Shown here: positions 20,025 through 29,925 of the stretch, one piece after another
Position numbering within the stretch: the first letter of the stretch is position 1
How the letters are laid out: each line of letters starts with the position of its first letter
Assembly (NCBI GenBank): GCA_963754955.1
Contig: CAVWHY010000005.1
Location: 248,001-312,000, forward strand
Direction of reading: 5' to 3'
DNA from: CAVQJU01 sp963754955
Lineage (GTDB): Bacteria > Acidobacteriota > Vicinamibacteria > Vicinamibacterales > CAVVIG01
DNA: 64,000 nucleotides
Made by a program: the position numbers and the translations under genes
The notes under the pieces: model-generated
The model's input: only the letters and a program-made list of their open reading frames with translations
Databases searched by the model: none
Told to the model about the DNA's origin: nothing

Positions 20025-21475
20025 GACTTGCCTACCTCGGAATGCTCGGCCTGGGTGATGGTCTTCTGCGCATCAGCCTTCACGATATAGCCAATCCGCA
20101 GGTTCTGCTCGGTCGTCATCTTGACGGCGGAGACGTACGCGTCGTGCGTCGAGTACAGCGCCCTCAATCGGTTCTTCTCGAAGGGCTCGTGCGAGCCGGT
20201 GAGGAAGCAGAAGCCTCCGCCGGAGTTCTCGCCGCTGTTCGTGGCGGTCGCCACCGCGTGCTCCGCCAGGCGGATGCCGCCGAGCGCGTTGCCGAAGCTG
20301 TCACGCGCAATGGCGGGCCGCTCGCCGTCGGTGTTGATTTCGATGGCAGGCGCCGTGGGCGGCGCGGTGCCGTCCTTGATCCAGCGCGCCAGGTGATCGT
20401 ACAGCGCGCTCTGCACGTACTCGGAGGGAATCTGACTGAGCGGCGGACGGTTGCACCCGTTGTACGGACCGGGAGCCCCGCCAAATGCGGGACCGCCGCC
20501 GCGCCGCCCCGCCCCGCCCGCGGGCGCCGGCGGAGGATTCGGCAGCATGGTTTCCTGGTTGCGGAGGCCGAGCTTGACGAGCTCCGTCGCGTGCTTGGTA
20601 TCGAGGTGCGACGTGCCGGCGACCTCCCACGTGCGGAACTTGTCCGTGTCGGCCTGCCGCGTCCCGACCTGGCCCAGCACGTCGGTCTCCGACAGCAGCT
20701 TCCAGATTTTGATGTTCAGATCCGCGCGCATCTTCCCGCCACCGCCGTGCAGGACGACGGCGTCATAGACGGGCGCGAGCGGATGAACCGAGTTGAAGTA
20801 CGTCGCGAGGCGCCCGGCGGACTGCGAGTGCCCCGTGGCAATCACCCGCTGGACCCTGAGCGTGCCCATCACGCTCGAACCGGCCCGGCCCCGCACCGCC
20901 TGCCCGGCCGCGGCGAAGATGTCGTACGACAGCGCGTCGCCCGCGACCGTGCCGCCGACGGTCACGTCGAGCGACGCGTAGCGGCCCGGACTCCACTGTT
21001 TCAGCGCGCTGACGCCGACGTTCTGCGCCGAGACACCGATCCACGCGTAGCCCGCGTTGACGAAGTGCTCGGCCGAGTGAAACCAGTCCACTTCGTTGTC
21101 GAAGCCTTCGGAGACGTTCGTCCACTCGACAATGGCCGTGCCGTTGAACTTCGCGGCAGTCGCTGGCCGCCGTACGACGATCCGCGTCTTATAAGGATGC
21201 GTCGCGGCCGCCGGGGTGGCGTTCGACTGCTGGTCGCGCGGGATCTCGTAGCTGCGCGCCGCGCCTTGAATGAAGAACTCCTCCTCGACAAACCCCTGCT
21301 TCGCCAGGTCGAGCGTCGACGCGTTGAAGGGGTATCCGTGCGAGGCGTCGCGCGGCGCGCTCGTGAGCGCCACGGGACCGGTGACCGTGATCGACGCCGG
21401 CTGCTGCGCGCGCGCGACCGCTACGGCGACAGCGCACGCAGCGGCAACCGCGGCGACGGACTGGCGATGAGGCAT
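20021..21475 (-). CDS. Secreted alpha/beta hydrolase, Abhydrolase_10 type, copy 2
   Basis: A signal peptide rich in Ala/Val (from the ATG at 21475) precedes about 460 residues of an Abhydrolase_10-like protein. The nucleophile elbow is GHSQSAGR with serine near residue 217, and a histidine candidate is in WEVAGTSHLDTKHA. A glycine/proline loop (residues about 335-360) is an insertion. The family is widespread in soil bacteria and mostly uncharacterised; ester hydrolysis is the default expectation. It lies 28 bases after the tannase-like gene and overlaps the aminotransferase start by 4 bases. A paralogue is at 31835-33303. Confidence 0.75.
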   Translation of the reverse strand: MPHRQSVAAVAAACAVAVAVARAQQPASITVTGPVALTSAPRDASHGYPFNASTLDLAKQGFVEEEFFIQGAARSYEIPRDQQSNATPAAATHPYKTRIVVRRPATAAKFNGTAIVEWTNVSEGFDNEVDWFHSAEHFVNAGYAWIGVSAQNVGVSALKQWSPGRYASLDVTVGGTVAGDALSYDIFAAAGQAVRGRAGSSVMGTLRVQRVIATGHSQSAGRLATYFNSVHPLAPVYDAVVLHGGGGKMRADLNIKIWKLLSETDVLGQVGTRQADTDKFRTWEVAGTSHLDTKHATELVKLGLRNQETMLPNPPPAPAGGAGRRGGGPAFGGAPGPYNGCNRPPLSQIPSEYVQSALYDHLARWIKDGTAPPTAPAIEINTDGERPAIARDSFGNALGGIRLAEHAVATATNSGENSGGGFCFLTGSHEPFEKNRLRALYSTHDAYVSAVKMTTEQNLRIGYIVKADAQKTITQAEHSEVGKS

Positions 21476-21503
21476 CAAGACTCTCCGGAGTAGTGCAGGC
21501 CTG

Positions 21504-23012
21504 TCACTTGCACACGAAATTCGCCGCGTCGTCGGTGCTGCCGGTTCCGTTGTACACCGCGGTTTTCGGATACGCACACAGCGGCCGCGTCCGCACGACC
21601 TGCCCGTCGATCGTGCGGGCCGCCGGGATCCGTTCCGGGGCAACCCCGGACTCGACCCATTGATCCACGGCCGCCACCATGTCGAACGTGCTCGTCCCCT
21701 CGCCGCCGCCGCAGTGCCCCATACCGGGAACCATGAACGCGCGGATCGAGTCCCGGGCCGCTTTCTTGTCGGGCGTGGCCGCCAGCACGCTCTGGTAGTA
21801 GTTGATCGCGTTCTGCGGAGGGATGCCCGGGTCGGACCAGCCGTGGTAGATCAGCAGCTTGCCCCCGCGCGCGATGAATGTCGTGAGGTCCGCGTCGACG
21901 GCGTTGAGCCCGGTCGGCGTCTTGTCAGTCCGCGCCACATCGGTGTCGAAGTTCAGCTGCGCGGGCTCCCACTTCTCGTCTTTGAAGACGATGTACTTGA
22001 AGAAGTCGGTCGCATAGCCGACCGGTTGCGCGGCCACCGAGCTTCCCCAGCCGAGTTCGCTTCCGGGCTGCAGGCCGGGATAGAGGGCCTCGTGCGTGTG
22101 AGTGTTCGACGCGCCCGCGTAGATCTTTTTCGCCGCCTCGACCTGGGGCGCCGTCAGGCAGCCGGTCGTGCTGCCTTCCTTACAAAGCGTCACCTTGGGA
22201 TCGAACTCGCAGCGCGATGGGTTCTCGATCACGCCGTCCTTGACGCCGTCGCGGGCATCACACGACTCGAGTGCCGCCTTGTGCAGCACCTGGTACGACT
22301 CCGCCGTGAGCATGCTCGCGGCGTCCTTGTGCGTCGCCTGCCAGAGCCAGATCTGCCCGAACGTCTGGCGTTTCGCGAAGTTGGCCGGCGCGCCCGCGAT
22401 GATGGCGTCGTAGTCCGCCGGATACCGCTGCACTTCGGTCAGCGCCTGGCGGCCTCCGGTGGAACAGCCGTTGAAGTACGCGCGTCGCGGCGCGCGGCCG
22501 TAGAACGCATCCGCGATGGCCCTGGCGGCGCCCGTCATCTCGTGAACGGCGCGTTCTTCGAAATCCACGAGCTTCTCGGGATGACCGACGATGAAGTTGG
22601 CGTTGCCGCCTGCGTGGCCCGTATCGGTGCTCGCCGCGGCGTAGCCGGCCGCGACCGCGGTCGCCATCGCGGGGTAGCTGAGAGTGCCCGCCCAGGCGCC
22701 GTTACCCACGGACTGCAGCTTGCCGTTCCAGTTCGCAGGCAGCCAGACTTCGATCTTGATTTCCGAATCGGTCGCCGGCGTCAGCGTCGCCGCGACGCGG
22801 CAGAACTCCGGGAGCGGCGCGAAAGGATTCGCGCCGCGACCGGGGCCGCGTCCCGCCGGCGGCGTGAACTGCCCCGCGTCGACCGTCTGAGCCAGCGTGA
22901 TCGCCGTATGCGGCCGCGACAACGCAGCCAGGCTTTCGCACCCGGCAGCGTCGGCGCGCGCGGACGAAAAGATGGCCAGGGCGGACAGCAGCCCGTACGT
23001 CGCGAACTTCAC
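21504..23012 (-). CDS. Secreted tannase/feruloyl-esterase family protein, copy 1
   Basis: A signal peptide from the GTG at 23012 leads into a tannase/feruloyl esterase fold of 502 residues, intact. The serine elbow is NGCSTGGRQ (S184) and the catalytic histidine sits in PGMGHCGGGEG (H433). The paired cysteines of these two motifs form the CS-D-HC arrangement of this family. The lid region between them is rich in cysteine, as in fungal feruloyl esterase B. Members cleave gallate, ferulate or related phenolic esters. The GTG overlaps the stop of secreted protein A2 by 4 bases. Its closest partner in the window is at 27567-29070. Confidence 0.85.
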   Translation of the reverse strand: MKFATYGLLSALAIFSSARADAAGCESLAALSRPHTAITLAQTVDAGQFTPPAGRGPGRGANPFAPLPEFCRVAATLTPATDSEIKIEVWLPANWNGKLQSVGNGAWAGTLSYPAMATAVAAGYAAASTDTGHAGGNANFIVGHPEKLVDFEERAVHEMTGAARAIADAFYGRAPRRAYFNGCSTGGRQALTEVQRYPADYDAIIAGAPANFAKRQTFGQIWLWQATHKDAASMLTAESYQVLHKAALESCDARDGVKDGVIENPSRCEFDPKVTLCKEGSTTGCLTAPQVEAAKKIYAGASNTHTHEALYPGLQPGSELGWGSSVAAQPVGYATDFFKYIVFKDEKWEPAQLNFDTDVARTDKTPTGLNAVDADLTTFIARGGKLLIYHGWSDPGIPPQNAINYYQSVLAATPDKKAARDSIRAFMVPGMGHCGGGEGTSTFDMVAAVDQWVESGVAPERIPAARTIDGQVVRTRPLCAYPKTAVYNGTGSTDDAANFVCK

Positions 23013-23875
23013 TTCGCCTTGGCCTTTTCCAGCTCCAACTGGTACTCGGGGTACATCGTCTTCGCGCCGCCCATCGCCGCATCGAGCGGCAGCTGGTAGC
23101 GATCGAGGAACTCCTTCACGGCCGGATTCTTCCCGATCGGGTAATGCGGCACGACGCCCTGGGGACGGTTCGCGATTTCGTCCACGTACTCGCACGGCCA
23201 CAACCACGCGCCCACGCCGAACTGCGTGCGATCCATCAGCGTGAAGTCCTGTGTCTTGATGAGCGGCTCGGTAAGGTAGACGGGATCGGTCACGATCGAG
23301 ATGTGCGTCAGGTTGTTGCCATGACGGATGAAGTGCTCGCTGAGCACGGCCCGATCGCTCTCGGGCAGGCCGTTGCGGCGCACCCATCCCTGCTTGATGT
23401 GCGTGGTGGTGACGGTGAGCATGTCACCCTCGAACCGCCCCGTCGAAAACCCTTCCCAGGTGTGCGCGGCGTACTCCGGCGGATGCGGCCGACCGTCCAT
23501 CCAGATGGTGCGGGTCTGCTCGAACGTGCTGATGTAGTTCTTGATGGCGATGAGCTGCTGCGTGTCCGGGTCGCGCTCTTCCCAGATGCGCACCTGCATG
23601 GGTCCGCGATAGATATACGGAGCGACATGCACCTGACACTGGTGCTCGGGCAGCGTCAGGCGTGAGGGATCCCAGCTGAGCGCCCACTGCCGGGCCCCGT
23701 CGGTGATCGGCAGGCCGACGTAATCACCTAGCTCGGGCCCGGGAATGCGCTCGGGAAAGTCCTCGGAAAAGCGCGGCGCCCAGGCGCCCGTGAGGTCCAT
23801 CTGCGCGAACACGGCCGCCGGCGACAGCGTCAGCGCGACGCCCGCCAGGACCACCCATCTCACCGATCGAAGCAT
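23009..23875 (-). CDS. Secreted 'WEGD-core' protein, family A, copy 2
   Basis: A 25-residue signal peptide (ending AAVFAQ) is followed by a 263-residue mature protein that I cannot assign to a named family. Shared blocks with the other A copies are PGPELGDYVGLPITD (45-59), TLPEHQC (C80), WMDGRPHPPEY (125-135), FEGDMLTVTTTHIKQGW (148-164), SEHFIRHG (179-186), DPVYLTEP (197-204), WPCE (C228) and a C-terminal MYPEY. The two fixed cysteines suggest a disulfide in the periplasm. Predicted structure is mostly beta. I chose the ATG at 23875, which has AAGGGG before it. The stop overlaps the tannase-like start. Function unknown. Confidence 0.75.
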   Translation of the reverse strand: MLRSVRWVVLAGVALTLSPAAVFAQMDLTGAWAPRFSEDFPERIPGPELGDYVGLPITDGARQWALSWDPSRLTLPEHQCQVHVAPYIYRGPMQVRIWEERDPDTQQLIAIKNYISTFEQTRTIWMDGRPHPPEYAAHTWEGFSTGRFEGDMLTVTTTHIKQGWVRRNGLPESDRAVLSEHFIRHGNNLTHISIVTDPVYLTEPLIKTQDFTLMDRTQFGVGAWLWPCEYVDEIANRPQGVVPHYPIGKNPAVKEFLDRYQLPLDAAMGGAKTMYPEYQLELEKAKAK

Positions 23876-23913
23876 GTCGCGGTTCCCCTTCGCGGACACC
23901 ATGTTACACCTGG

Positions 23914-24456
23914 TTACTCGCCCACCAGAAAGGGCGCCGAGACCTCGGTGTCGGCCCACGTCATCACGATGCGCCCGCCGGGGCGCGGCGCGTTCGACTC
24001 GATGGCGAACGTCAGCTGCTCGACGGGCGACGACAGGGCCTGCTTCTTGAGATCGACACGCCCGAGGTCCCGCGACGCGCGGTGGTTCGTGTGGAAGGTA
24101 TGCGCGTCCTTGTTGAGGATCAGGGTCCACGTCCCTTCGCTCGGCACCATCCAGAGCGAGTACTCCCCCGCCGGCACGGCGAGGGATCCCAGCTTGAGCG
24201 CACGACTCGTCGACAGCATCGTGGCCTCGTCTGCGCCGGGGCACCAGACTTCGTCGTATCGCACCAGGCTGCCGAAAATCGTCCGGCCCCGCATGGACGG
24301 CCGGCCGTACTCGATGAACATCGACGACCCGTCAACCGTCGCCATCGTCGTTTCGTGCGGGCTGACGCGGCGCCCCTGGGCGCTCGCGCCGCCGCGGCAC
24401 CCGAGAACGATCAGGAGTACGACCACCAGCGCGCCGAGCATTCGCTTGTTGTTCAT
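23914..24456 (-). CDS. DUF2911 family protein
   Basis: About 180 residues with an N-terminal hydrophobic stretch ending in LGCRG, which could be a lipobox (LVLGC-like) or a Sec signal peptide. The mature part has the DUF2911 blocks EYGRPSMRGRTIFGSLV, VWCPGADEATM and PAGEYSLWMVPSEGTWTLIL. These proteins are beta-rich and common in Acidobacteria and Bacteroidetes; their function is not known. It lies 11 bases after the GMC oxidoreductase and 38 bases before secreted protein A2, in one long operon. Confidence 0.8.
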   Translation of the reverse strand: MNNKRMLGALVVVLLIVLGCRGGASAQGRRVSPHETTMATVDGSSMFIEYGRPSMRGRTIFGSLVRYDEVWCPGADEATMLSTSRALKLGSLAVPAGEYSLWMVPSEGTWTLILNKDAHTFHTNHRASRDLGRVDLKKQALSSPVEQLTFAIESNAPRPGGRIVMTWADTEVSAPFLVGE

Positions 24457-24467
24457 GGCTGCACCTC

Positions 24468-26174
24468 TCACTTCGCGATCGTCTTCCAATTGTTCACCAG
24501 GTGCTCGGCCGTCCGCCAGGCGAGCGCCTGGGCCGTAAGAGTGGGGTTCCGCGCGCCGCTCGTGCCCATCACCGACGCACCAAGAACGCCCAGGTTCGGC
24601 GCCTCGTGCGAAAAACCCCAGCGATTGACGACGTTCGTGTCGGCGTTGTCGCCCATGCGGGTGCCGCCGTACGCATGCGTCGTCGGCCCCATGACACCGA
24701 GCGGGCCGCGCAGCACCTCGATCGCCCCTGCCGCTCGATACCACGCGTCCATCTTGTCCTGAATGAACGCCGCGACCCTCGCTTCGTTGTCCTTGTAGTT
24801 GGCCGTGATCCGGCACACCGGCAGGCCGAGCGGGTCTTTGACGACGGGATCGAGGTCGAGGTAGTTGTCCTCGTACGGCAACGTGGTCTTCTGCAGGTAT
24901 GCCGTGTTCGTCCGGTCGGCGTTTTCCTTGATGAACGCCTTCCACGCCGAACCCCAGGCGGGCGCCTTGCCGAAGGTGTTCATCGACGCAGCGACGATCG
25001 GACGCCGATCCGAGTAGACCCACAGGTTGCCGCCGCCGATGAAGTCGAGCGCGGCCGTGATCGAAGTTGTCGTCGGCGAAGTCGTCGACGCCCATGCCTT
25101 GCGCCGGCAGGCCGTACCAGGTGTTGAGATTCCGCGGGAACAACGCGGTCACGCCGGCCTGCTGGTTGTGGCTGAAGTAGTGCCGGCCGACCTGGCCGTG
25201 ATTGTTGGACAAGCCGTTTGGATACGCGACGGACTTCGACAGCAGCAGCGTCCGCGTGTTCTCGTAGGTGTAGCTGGCGAGCAGCACCACTTTCGCCGGC
25301 TGGAAGTACTCGATGCCGTCGGTGACGTAGGTCACGCCGGTCACGCGGCCCTCGCGGTCCACTTCGATCGTCGTGACGTGCGCGCGCGTGACGACCTGCA
25401 GGCGGCCTGTCTTCTGCGCCTTCGGGATCGTCGTCACCGCGGGCGAGTTCTTCGCGTCCACGTGGCAGCCGCCCTTGTTGCAGAAGCCGTGATACATGCA
25501 GGCGGAACGGCCCTGATACGTCCGCGAGTTGATGGCGGCCGGCCCCGGAAACGGATGCCAGCCGAGGCCGGCGGCAGCCGTCGCCATCATGTCGGTGAAA
25601 CCCGCAGCCGCGCAGCGGCGGCATCGGATACTCGCGCGCGCGCGGACCTTCGAAGATGTTGCCGCGGCGGATCGATGCGGCCGCGGATGTTGCCGGCCTG
25701 GCCGGACACGCCGATCTCGTACTCGACCTTGTCGTAGTAGGGCTCGAGCTCGTCGAGGCCGAACGGCCAGTCCTCGACCGTCGAGCCTTTCGGGATGCGC
25801 GACGCGCCGTAGCGGCGCGTCGTTTCGCTGACGACCTTGAAGTCCCACGGGTTCAGCCGCCAGCTCTGCGCCCAGTAGTGCAGCGTCGTGCCGCCGACGG
25901 CGTTCATCATCGGATGCGTGGCGGCACGCAGCGTGGGCGCGCCGGCGCTCACGCGCTGCGTCGGCACCTCGTGCTGGGCCTTCTGCACCGCCTGCGGCCA
26001 CTCGCGGTAGTTGTTGCGCAGTTCGTCCGGCGCGAAGTCGTTCTTTGTCAGCCACGTGCCGGCTTCGAGGCCGACGACCTGAAGGCCCGCCTGCGCGAGC
26101 GGCCACGCGGCGACACCGCCGGCCGCGCCAAGGCCGATGATGGCGACGTCGGTGTCCTTCAGCCTCGTCGGCAT
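24468..26174 (-). CDS. GMC-type oxidoreductase, gluconate 2-dehydrogenase large-subunit-like (frameshifts)
   Basis: The N-terminus is a Rossmann FAD motif (VAIIGLGAAGGVAAWPLAQ). FAD-contact and C-terminal GMC blocks follow, such as NAVGGTTLHYWAQSWR, CMYHGFCNKGGCHVDAKN and THAYGGTRMGDN, the last with the catalytic-histidine region. Extra bases near 25640 and between 25000 and 25080 split the frame into three; the corrected length is about 567 residues. The family oxidises alcohol groups of sugars or sugar acids, passing electrons to a partner cytochrome. The small subunit is encoded 14 bases upstream. No cytochrome c gene is present nearby, so the electron acceptor is not encoded here. Confidence 0.8.
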
Positions 26175-26188
26175 GACGGATCGCGTTC

Positions 26189-26845
26189 CTAGTCCCGCGC
26201 CCGGGTGAACATCGGGTAGTCGTACGCGGACTTGTGGTTGGCCCTGGCGGCCGACCCGAGACGCTGCTCGTCCGCGTTCACGATCGTGCGGACGCCCGGA
26301 TAACCAATGAGATCCCAGCCGACGAAGCCGGCGTTTCCGCCGTAGTAGGGATCGCCGAACGTCCCCTCGATGGTGTGGGCGCGAACCAGATTGAAGAATG
26401 TCCCGCTCGGAAGTCCCGGTGCGTTACCGCCGGCGACGTCCTGGAGCACGCGGTCCTGATCCGCCGGGACAAGCGCGGCGAATCGCGCGCCTCTTGACGA
26501 AGTGGCGTAGGCGTCGAGCGCCGCCAGTCCCGACGCGTAGGCCTGCCGCGACGATTTCAACGTGCCGCCGAGCGCGCGATCGATGTAGTGCGCCGCGCGC
26601 GCCTCAGCCGCCCCGGGGCCGTTCTCGTCGGTGGGAATCAGCCGGGCGCAGATCGCTTCGAGCGCATCGGCTTCCGCGATCGTCAGCGTTTCGAGCGGCT
26701 GCCGGGTGATGGATGCGGGACCTTGAGAGAGCGGCGCTGCTGCGGGCCGCGCGACTGAGACGAGCGCGCCGACGGGGACGAACGCGGCCGCGCCGGCCCG
26801 CTTCAGCAGCTCGCGCCGCGAGATGCTGTCGTCGTCTCCTTTCAA
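26189..26845 (-). CDS. Gluconate 2-dehydrogenase subunit 3 family protein (gamma subunit)
   Basis: The 218-residue protein opens with a Tat-type signal (SRRELLKRAGAAAFVPVGA). It continues with the subunit-3 hallmark TIAEADALEAICARLIPTDE and ends in a GWDLIGYPG block. In characterised systems this small subunit carries the flavoprotein across the membrane by the Tat route, which suits the GMC protein without its own signal just downstream. The ATG overlaps the stop of the FadR-type regulator gene by 4 bases. Confidence 0.85.
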   Translation of the reverse strand: MKGDDDSISRRELLKRAGAAAFVPVGALVSVARPAAAPLSQGPASITRQPLETLTIAEADALEAICARLIPTDENGPGAAEARAAHYIDRALGGTLKSSRQAYASGLAALDAYATSSRGARFAALVPADQDRVLQDVAGGNAPGLPSGTFFNLVRAHTIEGTFGDPYYGGNAGFVGWDLIGYPGVRTIVNADEQRLGSAARANHKSAYDYPMFTRARD

Positions 26846-27559
26846 TGGAAGACCCGTTTCGCGCTCCGGGAGAACGTCCGGCCGCTCGACTTGCGAAGCT
26901 CGAAGTACGGCTTCAGCCGTTCGAGCGCTTCACGGCGGCTCCACCTGACGTGCTGCCGCATGGCGGCAGCCGCCTGCGCCGGCGTGCCGGAGGCCAGGGC
27001 CTTCGCGAGATCCTGATGACGCCTCGGGGCCCGCGCCGCCGTGGGGCGCGGGAACACGCAGAACCACGTGGACGACAGCGCGTTCGTCTGTTCGATCGCG
27101 GCCGACAGCACCCGACATCTGCCGCCTTCGGCGATGCGGCGGTGAAATTCGAAGTGCACGCCGAGGTACAGCCGGCGGTCGGCCAGCTGCGACATCCGGT
27201 CGACGCGCGCGGCAAGCCGCCTGCAGCGCCTGGCGCTCCGATTTCAATGCGACCTCGGCGAACAACTTCGCGGCCTGGACTTCGAGGGTTTCCCGCACCA
27301 GGTAGTGCCCATGCACGTCGTCGGCGGACGGAATACGAACCCGGGTGCCGGCGCGCGGGCGACTCTCGAGGAGCCCCTCGAATTCCAGGCGCAGCAGCGC
27401 CTCGGACACCGGGAGGAAGCTCATGCCCAGTTCGGCGGCGAGCTTGCGCCGTGACACAGCCTGCCCGAGCGACAGCTGTCCCCGCAACAAGCGGCGGCGG
27501 ACGATGCCGTACGCGGCGTTCGCGAGCGTTGAGGTGGTAGCTTTCATCGGGGCTTTCAT
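26842..27559 (-). CDS. FadR-type GntR family transcriptional regulator (one frameshift)
   Basis: Residues 1-75 are a GntR winged helix (VRRRLLRGQLSLGQAVSRRK, then MSFLPVSEALLRLEFEGLLE). The rest is the all-helical FCD effector domain (VHFEFHRRIAEGG carries the metal/effector-binding His/Glu pattern). One extra base near 27205 breaks the frame; corrected length is about 238 residues. Starts at 27559 or 27547 are both possible. FCD regulators usually answer to organic acids or sugar acids. It sits inside the operon, 7 bases after the tannase-like gene, and probably controls the operon. Confidence 0.75.
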
Positions 27560-27566
27560 CGGGCTC

Positions 27567-29070
27567 TCATCGGCAGGCGAAGTTCGCGGCCTCGTCCATG
27601 CTGCCGCTTCCTTTGTACTGGGCGACCTGCGGGTACGGGCACAGCGGGCGCGTGCGATCGACCTTGCCCGTTGTCGAGTGCGACGCGACGATCGAACCGG
27701 GAGCCTTGCCTGTCTCCACCCAGGCTTCGAGCGGGGCGACCTTGTCGAAGTCGTTCGGCCCTTCGCCGCCGCCGCAGTGCGCCATGCCTGGCGCCATGAA
27801 CAGGCGATACGACGAGTCGATTTTCGATGGCCCGCCGAGCGCGGCAACGACGCGCTTGAAATACGTGACGCTGTTCAGCGGGGAAATCTGGGGATCGGCC
27901 CAGCCGTGATACTGCAGCAGCTTGCCGCCGCGATCGAAGAACGCCTTGAGGTTCGGATCGCTGGCATTGGGCAACGCGCTTTCACCCTCGTCGATGCGCG
28001 CGATGTCGGCGGCGTGGTTGAACCGATCGATGTCCCACGCGGGATCCTTGAACACGACGAAGCGATAGTGATCGAGTCCCGTCGCGCGCGCCGAGGCGGA
28101 CCAGCCCTGATCGGTCCAGCCAAGCTCGCTGCCGTAGGCGAGGCCCGCCAGTTCGCGGTTCCCCACAACGGTCGGCGCGTACAGGAGGCGCGCTGTGGCG
28201 ACCTGCGCGGGCGTCAGGCACGTGGGGCCATCGGCGGCTGGACACTCGACGACTTTCGGATCGAACTTGCACGCGACCGGATTTTCAATCAGCCCGTCTT
28301 TCGCGCCGTCGAGCGCGTCGCACGCCTGCAGCACGGCGGCGTGCAGCACCTGCTGCTTCGCCGGCGTGAGCCGCGCCTCTTCCTTCTGCAGCGCCTGCGC
28401 GACCTTGACGGCCTGCGCCGAACGTCCCGACCAGTCGAGCCCCGGCGCGCCGGCGATGATCCCGTCGAAGTCGCCGGGGAACATCTGGGCTTCCTTCAGC
28501 GCCTGCCGTCCACCCGCCGAGCAGCCGTTCCAGTAGGAGTATTTCGGCGCGTTGCCGTAGAACGCGCTGACGAGCGCCTTGGCCTTGACGGTCATCTCGT
28601 GCTCGGAGCGGTAGGCGAAGTCGATCAGCTTTTCCGGATGGCCGAGCGCGAAGTTCGCGCTGCCGCCGGCGTGTCCCGTGTCGGTCGAACTGGTCGCGTA
28701 ACCGCGCCGCAGGGCGTCGGCCATCGCCGGCGTATCCGATCGCGCCGTTCCACGCGCCGTTGCCCACCGCCTGGAACTTGCCGTTCCAGTTCGCCGAGGG
28801 CAGCCAGACCTCGATCTTGATGTCGGAATCGGTGGACGGCGTCAGCGTCGCCGCGACGCGGCAGAACGCCGGCAGATCCGTCATGGCGTTTCCGCGGCCG
28901 CCCCGGGCGCCCGGGACTTCGAACGCGCCGGCCGCCACCGGCTGTGCCACCGTGATCTTCGCGTCCGGCAGCGTGAGCGAGGCGAGGCTTTCACACGTCG
29001 CCGCGTTCGCGTTGGAGGAGCAGGCGACAAGGCCCGCCAGCATCGACCCGACTACAAGCATCTGTTTCAT
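27567..29070 (-). CDS. Secreted tannase/feruloyl-esterase family protein, copy 2 (one frameshift)
   Basis: The start at 29070 gives a signal peptide with a possible lipobox (LVACSS). The catalytic blocks match copy 1: NGCSAGGRQ for the serine and PGMAHCGGGEG for the histidine, each with the family's paired cysteine. One extra base near 28728, in IGYPAMADALRR by comparison with copy 1, breaks the frame; corrected length is about 500 residues. It is clearly paralogous to the gene at 21504-23012 over its full length, including the TDTGHAGG block. It follows secreted protein B1 by 44 bases and ends 7 bases before the regulator gene. Confidence 0.85.
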
Positions 29071-29114
29071 GGTCTCGCTCCTCGACTGCTGCGACCGCCG
29101 ACTGCCGACTGTTC

Positions 29115-29925
29115 CTATCGCGCCGAACACGGTTCCGGCTCCCACGTCGTGTTCGTGTCCGGCAACTTCTTGTAGTGGGTGCTTCGAATGAACGGCCCGG
29201 TCAAATACTGCGGATCGTCGACGATCGACGTGAGGATCAACCACGAGTCGCCGTTCGGCTCGAGCGTCCGGCTGAAGTACTCGGTCAGCACCGCGTTGCC
29301 ACTGTAGGGTACACCGTTTTTCTGGAGATAACCGGGCCGCATACGGGTGGTGACGACCTTCAGGTTGCCTTGCCCGGCGCCGGGGGGGCCCTGCGCGCGG
29401 CCGCGGCCGCCTCGTGCGCCGCCCGCAAACTCCCACTGCGCCGCCGGAGTTGCCCTGCAGTGACGGCGTGTCAGACGGCGGTGCGCCGGCCGGAACAAAC
29501 CGCAGGAGCCGCGTCTGCGTACCGGCCTCCGTTTCGATCTTCAGCGTGCCCTCGTCCTGCCAGGTGACGCGGAGCCGTCCCGGCGCACGCATCACGCCGG
29601 CCGCGCCGTACGCCTTGCACGCGTCCCCGCCGGCTTCGTCCTTCGCCGGATCCCAGCTGTTCGCCAGCGCGTTACCCGCCGCATTGAGCGGGACGCTCGG
29701 ATGATCGCCTCGTGCCGGCGTCACCATCCGGTACCGCCAGTCTTCGGTGACGACGGACACCCAGTAGCCGGTCAGGTCGATCGGAGCCGCGTCTTTCGCG
29801 GGCTGAGGCCCCCGCTGTGCGGCCGCGGAGACCGACAGCAGCAGGACAAGTAGCGCGGCCCTTTCAGGGCCGCGCCGGCGGGGCTGAAAGCCCCGCCCTA
29901 CGGATGACCGCGCGCGCAGGCTCAC
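29115..29925 (-). CDS. Secreted 'WEGD-core' protein, family B, copy 1 (one frameshift)
   Basis: The N-terminus has a basic region, a short hydrophobic core (AALLVLLLSVSAAAQ) and then PIDLTGYWVSVVTEDWRYRM, shared almost word for word with copy B2. Other shared blocks are CKAYGAAGVMRAPGR, LKIETEAGTQTRLLRF, GYLQKNGVPYSGNAVLTEYF and DPQYLTGPFIRSTHYKK, with a last cysteine in EPEPC. One extra base near 29440 breaks the frame; corrected length is about 269 residues. A family-1 palindrome lies in frame between the start codon and the signal core. The ATG overlaps the MBL stop by 4 bases. Function unknown. Confidence 0.7.
29850..29901. repeat. Palindromic repeat, family 1, copy h, inside the B1 signal-peptide region
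   Basis: Two hairpins with GCGGCCCTTTCAGGGCCGC and GGGGCTGAAAGCCCC cores, framed by GTAGC and CCTAC. Read in the B1 frame it encodes VGRGFQPRRRGPERAALL, a basic stretch that now forms the start of the signal peptide. Confidence 0.75.

Noticed and set aside
23914..26106. One 730-codon minus-strand frame suggesting a GMC-DUF2911 fusion
   Set aside because: It is the sum of a frameshifted GMC gene and DUF2911. GMC blocks continue in another frame to a stop at 24468 and DUF2911 has its own start at 24456.
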